NCBI GenBank assembly: GCA_947168725.1
Contig: CAMVNA010000002.1
Span: 82,712 to 146,711, forward strand
Length of the DNA stretch: 64,000 bases
Reading direction: 5' to 3'
Origin: an uncultured bacterium
GTDB lineage: Bacteria; Patescibacteriota; Gracilibacteria; Absconditabacterales; Absconditicoccaceae
The translations under genes and the position numbers were made by a program. Under the pieces are notes generated by a model. That model did no database searches and was not told the origin of the DNA. It saw only the letters and a program-made list of their open reading frames with translations. Shown one piece after another: positions 57,402 through 64,000 of the stretch (within the stretch, counting starts at the first letter, position 1; every line of letters starts with the position of its first letter).

Positions 57402-58619
57402 ATGAACTTTTCAACTTACATCAAAGATGCATTATGAAATCTCTTATCAAACAAGATGAGATCATTTTTGAGTGTACTTGGAATAGTAATTTGACTTTTT
57501 TCTGTGATTTTTTTGATGTCTTTTTGAACATGAGCTCAACAATGAGTAAAAGATCAAATGGCATCACTAATTACTAATAATATTACGATAACTCCAAATG
57601 GGTGATATACCCAACGAACAAATGATGATGTACACTGATATGTAAAGGCTATAACTCTAACAGAAGATTTGATTGATGAACTGCAATACTATTTCCCAGA
57701 ATTAAGTGGTAAGGTTACATACAGCAATTCAGCTTTATGAAATTTAAAAAATGCTGATAATGATAGCTCAATGTGACAATTCTTATGAGTGCCTACAGAT
57801 TACTTTGATAAAATGGCGCTTGATCGAAATTATTGAAATAAATTTTCTCAAAATAATATAATTAAAAGTGAAAACGTTGCGATAGTAAACAAAAATATTG
57901 TAGATGACTTATTTGACGATGTATATCCAATTTGAGAATATGTCTACTATAATAATAAAAAATTTAGAATAATTTGAGTACTTGATGAGGAAAGTATGTT
58001 TGGTCAAGTGTTTATTCCTATCTCTACTTATCAACAAAAAGTAGATACTTCTACAAAAATCTGAAGTATAACAGTAATACTATGATATGATGACGACGTA
58101 GATGAGCGAATGAATAAAATCAAATATTTTCTCATGAGAAAATATAATATTAAACATATTGATTTAGCAGGATTTACTGTTACATCTTTATCAGCAATTG
58201 GTGATGCAATTGATAAAGCTATGTGAATTTTCACTTATTTACTTGCTGCAATTTGATCTATATCATTATTGGTGGGATGAATATGAGTAATGAATATTAT
58301 GTTAGTATCCGTTACAGAAAGAACTAGAGAAATTTGAATTAGAAAAGCAATTTGAGCTTTAAATTGAGATATAATCACACAATTTTTGATTGAATCAGTA
58401 GTAGTAACTTCTATCGGATGAATAATTGCTATCATATTAGCTTGGCTAGCAATACAGCTCGTAAATAGTTTTCATATAGAATGAATTAATGTTTCAATGA
58501 CCATGGATGTTGTAATTTTAGCTACTACTCTAACGTTTATTATTTGAATTGTATCCTGAATTGGTCCAGCCAAAAAAGCCGCAGAGTTACAACCAATTGA
58601 TGCTCTTAGATTTGAATAA
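57402..58619 (+). CDS. MacB-like ABC transporter permease
   Basis: 405 residues, FtsX/MacB type VII permease. An N-terminal membrane helix (FLSVLGIVIGLFSVIFLMSF) leads to a roughly 200-residue extracellular MacB_PCD domain, then three C-terminal membrane segments; [33 protein letters not shown] is the coupling signature. With the preceding fusion protein and ATPase it forms a tripartite exporter of unknown cargo, perhaps peptides or glycolipids. The stop is 8 bases before the tRNA promoter. Confidence 0.95.
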
Positions 58620-58627
58620 AAAAAGTG

Positions 58628-58655
58628 TTGACTTTTTTATCCATTTTTGTATATT
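58628..58655 (+). promoter_or_regulatory. Promoter of the interrupted tRNA-Arg
   Basis: TTGACT (58628-58633), 16 bases, TATATT (58650-58655). A hairpin CTATCA...TGATAG with inner GCAC/GTGC lies in the predicted leader before the mature tRNA 5' end. Confidence 0.8.
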
Positions 58656-58705
58656 CAACTAGCTATCAGTATCCGCACAATGAAGTGCTAATGATAGATG
58701 TTATT

Positions 58706-58918
58706 GGAATCTTAGCTCAACTGAATAGAGCGTCCTACTTATACGATTCGGTACGTTATCCGGAAACGCACCAATAAACAAGTGTTGCATCAGACATTGC
58801 AAGTCATGCCAGGCACAAAAGGCAAAGACACAGTGTAAATCAATCGCTTAGGATAGTAGCTTCCTAGCAAACTTGGAATCGGGTGGGAAGGTTCTCGGTT
58901 TGAATCCGGGAGATTCCA
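58706..58918 (+). tRNA. tRNA-Arg(TCG) interrupted by a 139-nt insertion
   Basis: Exon 1 is 58706-58740, exon 2 is 58880-58918. Joined, they give a perfect 7-bp acceptor (GGAATCT/AGATTCC), D-stem GCTC/GAGC, anticodon stem TCCTA/TGGGA, variable AGGTT, and T-arm CTCGG-TTTGAAT-CCGGG. The D-loop AACTGAATA and TAGCTCAACTGAATAGAGCG strongly resemble bacterial tRNA-Arg. Splicing after CTT or CT gives loop CTTCGGG, anticodon TCG, for CGA codons, which are common here. The insertion's ends pair (CGATTC/GAATCG), bringing the halves together. It is too small for an ordinary group I intron. CCA is not encoded. Confidence 0.7.
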
Positions 58919-58926
58919 CAAAATTG

Positions 58927-58948
58927 AGCGAAGTTTATAAACTTCGCT
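58927..58948. terminator. Bidirectional terminator between tRNA-Arg and murB
   Basis: AGCGAAGTTT-AT-AAACTTCGCT is a near-perfect palindrome followed by TTTTTTC. It ends the tRNA transcript and, on the other strand, murB. Confidence 0.85.
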
Positions 58949-58966
58949 TTTTTCTTTACAAAAAAT

Positions 58967-60007
58967 TTAAAACACCAAAACAACTTCTGGCTGCAAATCA
59001 ACTCAGAATTTATCTTTTACAGATTTTTGAATATAATTCATCGCTTCTAAAACATCATCAGCATTTCATCATTCATTTACCAAAATCAAAGCATGTTTTT
59101 CATAAGTTCATGCTGTTCAGTTTGGAATTCTCCGTCACTTCAAACCACAACGATCAATTAACTGCCCTGCTGAAAGTTTCACCTTCTTTTCTCAAAAATC
59201 TATACATTCATGATGAGATAAATCTGGAAATCTTTTCTCCAATTCCACCCACTCATCAAGAGCAATAATTGGATTAGAAAAGAAACTTCATGCTGTTCAA
59301 ATTTCATGCCAATCTGGAAGTTTGTTCGCTCTAATTTCACGAACTAATTCCATAACTTCAATTGGCTTTTTTGGCTCAATTCACTTTTCTCCAATAAGTT
59401 TTTGAATATCTGCATATCATAAATTGGGACCATAATCCTCATCTACAACAGATAATAAAAATCTAACCTTTGTTACCAAAAATGATTCCTTTAAAGAATG
59501 TTTAAAAACACTTGTTCTATAAGCAAATTCACATTCAGATTTTTTGAAAATCTTTTTTTCTCATGTAGTCAAATCTATTCATTCAACCTCATAAATTACA
59601 TTAGAAACCTCCATCCCATAAGCTCAAATATTAGAAACTGGAGCCGTACCTACATTTCATGGAATATCTATCAAATTTTCTATACCACAATAATTATTTT
59701 CACAACATCGCTCAACAAAATCTGACCAATTTTCTCCCGAATCTACTTCAATTAAAACAGAATTATTTTCAGATTTTACTATTTTTTTTCATTTCATTTC
59801 AATTTTAACTACAATTCCATCAAAATCATGCGTAAATAAAATATTTGCTCAACCATTTAAAAGACAATGCTTCTCGTCTTTCCATAAATCAGATTTCATA
59901 AGATCAAAAACATCAGACTCCTGTCCTACTCTAACTAAATATTTAGTCTTCACTGGAATTTGTAATGTATTATATTGTAACAAATCTACATCTTTTTCTA
60001 TTTGCAT
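58967..60007 (-). CDS. murB: UDP-N-acetylenolpyruvoylglucosamine reductase MurB
   Basis: 346 residues, type I MurB. FAD-binding blocks LLNGGANILFTHDFDGIVVKI, VDSGENWSDFVERC and [30 protein letters not shown] are seen; the catalytic Ser is in GTAGSFFSNPII and the Glu in VDLQPEVVLVF. It reduces UDP-GlcNAc-enolpyruvate with NADPH, the second step of peptidoglycan precursor synthesis. With mraY it shows a cell wall is made. Confidence 0.95.
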
Positions 60008-60076
60008 TAGATACATTATGGAACTAAATACCTCAAAATAAAATATATCAATTATTCACATGTTTTCAAATTAAAA

Positions 60077-60103
60077 AAATCCTATGCACTCAACATAGGA
60101 TTT
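60077..60103 (-). terminator. Terminator of the RRM gene
   Basis: Stem AAATCCTATG/CATAGGATTT (10 bp) around a 7-base loop. On the minus strand it is followed by TTTTTTT. Confidence 0.75.
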
Positions 60104-60135
60104 CCCCAGACTATTCTCAGTAGTTTAATAATACA

Positions 60136-60498
60136 TTAAAAAGCATTTTCATCTACTACAGTTTCATCTTCGTCAGCCTCATTAGCTTCAGTTGCTTCTA
60201 TCCTTTCAGCTTTATTATACATTTTTGTTGGATCTTCTTTAGCAAAGTCAACTTTAATAGCTCTCCCTCGAACTTCTTTCCCATCCATTTCAGCTTTAGC
60301 TTTAGCTGCATCATCTGCATTTGCGAATTCTACGAATCCAAATCCCTTACTTCTTTTAGTTTCTCTATCTAGATTTACTCTAGCGAAAACGATTTCTCCA
60401 TAAGGTGAGAATTCTTCTCTGAGGTCATTACCTCTCATTTGCCAGTTTAGCCCTCCAACAAAAAGTTTAGTTTGGCTAATAATCATTTCTTCACTCAT
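60136..60498 (-). CDS. RRM-domain RNA-binding protein
   Basis: 120 residues. One RNA recognition motif: RNP2 KLFVGGLNW at about 11-19 and RNP1 KGFGFVEF at about 51-58, then an acidic tail (EANEADEDETVVDENAF). Such single-RRM proteins occur in cyanobacteria and CPR and are thought to act in cold response or RNA turnover. No UGA codon is used although it has eight glycines, as if the gene were tuned for high expression. The tail replaces the Gly-rich tail of cyanobacterial Rbp proteins. Confidence 0.92.
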   Translation of the reverse strand: MSEEMIISQTKLFVGGLNWQMRGNDLREEFSPYGEIVFARVNLDRETKRSKGFGFVEFANADDAAKAKAEMDGKEVRGRAIKVDFAKEDPTKMYNKAERIEATEANEADEDETVVDENAF

Positions 60499-60602
60499 TT
60501 AACCTAACAATATAACAAATAAAACACGTCGTTTTTCAAACACGACAACATGTGTATAATTTTTCTTTATACAATTACAAATCTTTTTTTATTTTCTATA
60601 TA

Positions 60603-61192
60603 CTACACTCTCAAAATTTTCATTCAATTTTCTACTTCTCTAACAGCGAAACCAACACAATTATATTGTGATAATTTACTACCATCCTGAGAATACTTAT
60701 CTCACTTGCGACTTAATCCAGATGCTCAAAGCGTTATTATTTTTGCATCTGCCGTTTTACCTATGACAATTTCTACATGTCAAATTTTTCTACCTACATC
60801 TTCATCATAATGCCATGGCCACATAAGTAAATCTCCTGGCATAGCATCCTCTATTTTTACCTCATTTTTTCAATATTTTTTATCTAATGACCATGTGTTT
60901 TCTTTTTCCCACTGTGGCAATCATAATGAGTATGCTACAAAATGAGAACAATCTATTCCTTTTTGACGCCCCTTTCATAAAGTTCATCCTAAATTATACT
61001 CTGTTCATATTAAACTTTCTCACCTATCAATAATTCTTGAAATTTTTTCAAATCTTTCAGGAGGAAGGTTAGATTTTAGAATATTTACTGCAATTGTTAT
61101 ATCAACCCCTTCTCAAAAAATCTTATAATCTTCCCTTATATCCCATCATAAAATGAGTGCTGTTCTTCTCTAATTTCCCCCTTATTTTCCAT
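60603..61192 (-). pseudogene. NlpC/P60 cell-wall peptidase, frameshifted near its start
   Basis: The main frame (from about 61160 to 60603) encodes an NlpC/P60 domain: GTEYNLGGTLGKGRQKGIDCSHFVAYSLG with the catalytic Cys, and GRKIGHVEIVIGKTADAKIITLGASG with the His. No ATG precedes it in frame, and UAG closes it upstream. The ATG at 61192 opens MENKGEIREEQHSFYDGI in another frame; adding one G to the GGG near 61140 would join the two (about 196 residues). This is either a sequencing or assembly error, or a decaying gene. It would cut peptide bonds of peptidoglycan. Confidence 0.65.
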
Positions 61193-61324
61193 AGTATGAA
61201 TCACATATAATCAATAAAAAAACATAATTATTGATATTTTTATTACTCAAAAAAACAAGGACAAGAGAAATTTTACTTACTATACATACAACTAACACTC
61301 TATTCAAAAAAAGTCTCCAAAAAT

Positions 61325-61353
61325 TTGACATTTTTAAAAAAAATGTATATAAT
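61325..61353 (+). promoter_or_regulatory. Promoter of the acidic protein gene
   Basis: TTGACA (61325-61330), 17 bases, TATAAT (61348-61353): a consensus promoter 33 bases upstream of the start codon. Confidence 0.85.
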
Positions 61354-61385
61354 ATGATTGTAGTTTTATTTCTCATATCACATAA

Positions 61386-63173
61386 ATGCCAGATAATAAC
61401 AATAAAAATACGGAGAACATCACGAACCATGAAACACAAAAAAAACGTTCATTTTTTTGATGAGAAATAAATTCAAAAACAAAAGATTTGTTAGATTTTC
61501 GTTACAACACACAAGAAGAAATTGATAAATTAAATGAAGAAATGACAACTACCGACGACTTAGATGAAATTATGAAACAAACTAACAACTCTGAATACAT
61601 TGAAAACATAGATATAGATGATAAAAACGGAGAACTATCTGAAATAGAAGATAAAGAAGAAATTGAACCTGATTCAGAAGAAAATTCACAGCCAATCAGT
61701 GATTCATTAAATAATGAAGAAAATAACAATCTCGAAGAACTCGATGAAAATAAAAATGAACCTATTGAATGAGAAGTCATAGAAAATCTAGAGAATGATA
61801 AGGAAGATATCAAAGATAAAAATAAAATCGAAGAAAAAAATGACATAGACACATCGTTTTGAGAAACTGAAGAATACCAAGAAAATGAAACTCAAAAAGA
61901 AGATAATGAAAATAAATTTAAAAACGATGAGAAAGATGAAAGTATCACTAACAAGCAAATGAAAAAAGAAGAAAGCGAATCTAAAAATGATGATAAAATA
62001 AATGAAGATTCTCAAAACGAAAACAAAAATAATATTGAAGAATCAGAATGATGAGATCCATTAAACTTCTTTTTTGACCCTTTTGAAGCAGATTTAGATG
62101 AAGATGAAGAAGATTATGAAGAAGAAAGTGAAAAAGAAAATAAAAAAGAAAGTGAAGAAGAATATGAAGATGAGAATGAAGATAAAAATGAAAAAGAAAA
62201 TGAGGAGAAAAGTAAAGAAGATGATGAAAGTGAAGAAGAAATTGATGAAGAAAATAATGATGAAAATGATGATGAAAATGATGATGAAGGTGATGATGAA
62301 GGTGAAGAAAAAAATGAAGATGAAAGTGAAGATGAAAATGATGATGAGCATGATGATGAAAATGATGATGAGCATGATGATGAAAATGGAGATGAAAATG
62401 ATGATGAGAATGATGATGAAAATGATGATGAAAATGAAGAAGACAATGAGAAGAAAAATGAAGAAGAAAATGAAAGTGAAAGTGTCACAAATACTCCTGT
62501 ATCTGTCAATCCATATCAAGAAGATAAAAATCAAAAATTTATTGAAGATAAAAAAAACAAAATAAATTCAACTACATGAAAAATAGTCACAGAAGAAGAA
62601 ATCCAATTAGAACAATGACAAGATATGCCTGACAATGAAGATGACGAAGAATATCAACCAAGCTCAGAAGAAATATTCGAACAAGAGCCAGAATTTTTTG
62701 CAAATGATGAACTTAGCCAACAGTTTATGCATCTAGTACAAAACGTTCGTTGAATATTCAAACTTGAACATAAAGGCAAAGAACAAGATCCGTACTTTAA
62801 AATTTTATGATGAAAAACAGAAAATTCTACTCTTGAATATCTATTCTACCTAATAGAAGAAGAAAATGAGCCTATTGATTTATATATCAAAAAAGTAGAA
62901 ACAGACAATGAAAATAATGAAAATGAACATCTTGTTCAATTCTCATACAATGAAGATCAAGAACTAACCATATTTGTAGACGAAATAATATTATATGAAA
63001 AAATAAATAAATTTGATTCTGATTTGCCAGAATATAACGACACAAGAGCAATACTCGAAAAATTTATATTCTTAACTGAAAATCATTACAATAAGACAAA
63101 ATCAGAACTAGAAAAACAACGTCAAGAAAGACAGAAAAAAAAGCAATTACAACAAATTTTTAAAGGGTTTTAG
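61386..63173 (+). CDS. Highly acidic repetitive protein
   Basis: 595 residues, unrecognised. The N-terminus is Asn/Lys-rich; a low-complexity acidic core of about 350 residues, built of Glu, Asp, Asn and Lys (repeats such as NDDENDDE and DENDDEH), fills the middle. The last 180 residues return to normal composition: ELSQQFMHLVQNVRGIFKLEHKGKEQDPYFKILGG and a C-terminal coiled coil ending QQIFKGF. No signal sequence is seen. Function unknown. Its opposite-strand ORFs in the track are shadows of the GAA/GAT repeats. The repeats run at about 62100-62460. Confidence 0.75.
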
Positions 63174-63215
63174 TCCAAAACATAAACATTATTTTAATTA
63201 CTTATTATTACAATC

Positions 63216-64000
63216 ATGACAGATTTAGAAAACAACATCAACCCAACCCTAGACAATGCTGAAAATACAAATTCAGACATTGTTCAAAACTCATTCAATT
63301 CCTGAGAACCAATGGAAGTGACAGGAAACGATAATTTGCCTGAAAACACTATTCAAGGTAACCCACAGTTAAACATTTCAGAAATGAATATGTGAAATAA
63401 TATTCAAGCATCTGAAAGTTTAAGCTCTACTGAAGAAAACGGATCAACTAATAACGAAATTATTCTATGAAAATTTGAAAATGCAATGACGAGCCAGACA
63501 GAAGAACCCCAAAATTATTCAGAACCAAGTAAAACTTTACTAGAGAATCCTGCCATTTTAGAAAACGATCCAACAGAAAATTCAAACTCTGAAGAAGAAC
63601 AACAAAAAGCTAAATTAGCACAAAAGGAAAAGCTATTACAACTTATAAAAATTCATGAATCAAAAGCTCAGAAGAACTGATTCACAAAATGAATTCTATC
63701 AGGAATCGCACTAACTACAGTAGTAGTACTTGCTTCATTCTTCTTTGCTAAAGATCAAATCATTGATTTACTCAACAATATGTGATGATATCAACCATCA
63801 CTATCTGCAAATATAGTAAATCTAAGCGAGAACTTAACTGATGAAACTGAAAATACTGAACTTGATGAAAACTTAATTGATGAAACTGAAAACACTGAAC
63901 TTGATGAAAACTTAATTGATGATACTGAAAACACTGAACTTGATGAAAACTTAATTGATGATACTGAAAATACTGAACTTGATGAAAACTTAATTGATGA
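63216..64000 (+). CDS. Membrane-anchored repeat protein, cut by window end
   Basis: At least 261 residues; the C-terminus is outside the window. An N-terminal acidic, Ser/Asn-rich region (about 1-145) precedes a single membrane segment (GILSGIALTTVVVLASFFFA) and then a repeat domain of a 13-residue unit NLIDETENTELDE. The long cytoplasmic part before the anchor is unusual. It lies 42 bases after the acidic protein, likely in the same transcript, and shares its composition. Function unknown, possibly envelope. Confidence 0.65.
63831..64000 (+). repeat. Tandem 39-bp coding repeats
   Basis: Four full copies and part of a fifth (starts 63831, 63870, 63909, 63948, 63987) of AACTTAATTGATGAAACTGA..., each encoding 13 residues and differing at 1-3 bases. 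The array continues past the window. Confidence 0.9.

Noticed and set aside
58741-58879. Group I intron assignment for the tRNA insertion
   Set aside because: Length is below known group I introns, and I could not find convincing P3-P7 core pairing or the conserved P7 strands.
58660-58920. tmRNA
   Set aside because: The fragment has a normal D-arm and anticodon arm, only about 213 bases between ends and no tag reading frame; an interrupted tRNA-Arg fits better.
62220-62460. CRISPR-like repetition
   Set aside because: Repeats are short coding units (GATGAAAATGAT) without regular spacers.
62094-62565. Long minus- and plus-strand ORFs rich in Phe/Ile, Ser or Lys/Met in the track
   Set aside because: They are shadows of the GAA/GAT repeats in the acidic protein, which continues through this region in its own frame.

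Overview
This window reads sensibly only if UGA is translated as glycine (genetic code 25). The supplied ORF track uses UGA as a stop and breaks almost every real gene into pieces; with UGA = Gly they join into full-length proteins such as GyrA, RecA, DnaA, RF1, MraY, LexA, Elp3, ArgS and RecJ. UAA and UAG remain the stops. UGA as Gly, strong AT richness, short intergenic spaces and a reduced core gene set point to the Candidate Phyla Radiation, Absconditabacteria (SR1) or Gracilibacteria. CGA arginine codons are common and a tRNA-Arg with anticodon TCG is present; together with a ribose-1,5-bisphosphate isomerase (RuBisCO nucleotide pathway) this favours Absconditabacteria, which is my inference.

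Layout. 0-5 kb: ribose-1,5-bisphosphate isomerase, a small membrane protein, a divergent-PAP2 protein overlapping an FtsQ-like POTRA protein, and RecJ. 5-13 kb: release factor RF1, ZIP metal transporter, a membrane protein, GyrA and GlyA. 13-19 kb: two VirB2-like pilins, an isochorismatase-like protein, a methyltransferase, DnaA, and a divergent lexA/recA pair with phased TTTGAC sites. 19-29 kb: a small UGA-free gene, a large lipoprotein, a 1511-residue beta-roll and Cys-rich surface protein, and Elp3 carrying an inserted DUF559 nuclease-like domain. 29-39 kb: MraY, an O-antigen-ligase-like protein, a resolvase-like nuclease, a nucleotidyltransferase, ArgS, two tandem PduL paralogues, a patatin and a free-standing C-terminal half of alanyl-tRNA synthetase. 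39-54 kb: a surface-glycan locus with an initiating sugar transferase, two parallel heptose-nucleotide pathways (HldA/HldC type and HddA/HddC type), five glycosyltransferase or acetyltransferase genes and an epimerase. 54-59 kb: HxlR regulator with a MacAB-like efflux system. 58.6-64 kb: a tRNA-Arg(TCG) split by a 139-nt insertion, MurB, an RRM protein, a frameshifted NlpC/P60 hydrolase and two acidic repeat proteins, the last cut by the window edge.

Promoters share a clear form, TTGACW or TTGATW, 15-17 bases, then TATAAT or TATATT. Several intergenic regions have such a promoter and a strong hairpin terminator but no convincing ORF; they are candidate small RNAs. The most unusual points are the interrupted tRNA, the DUF559 insertion inside Elp3, the split AlaRS, the paired heptose pathways, the RF1 GGQ motif written with two UGA codons, and a few genes that use no UGA at all. 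All calls come from reading the sequence by eye; no database search was run.
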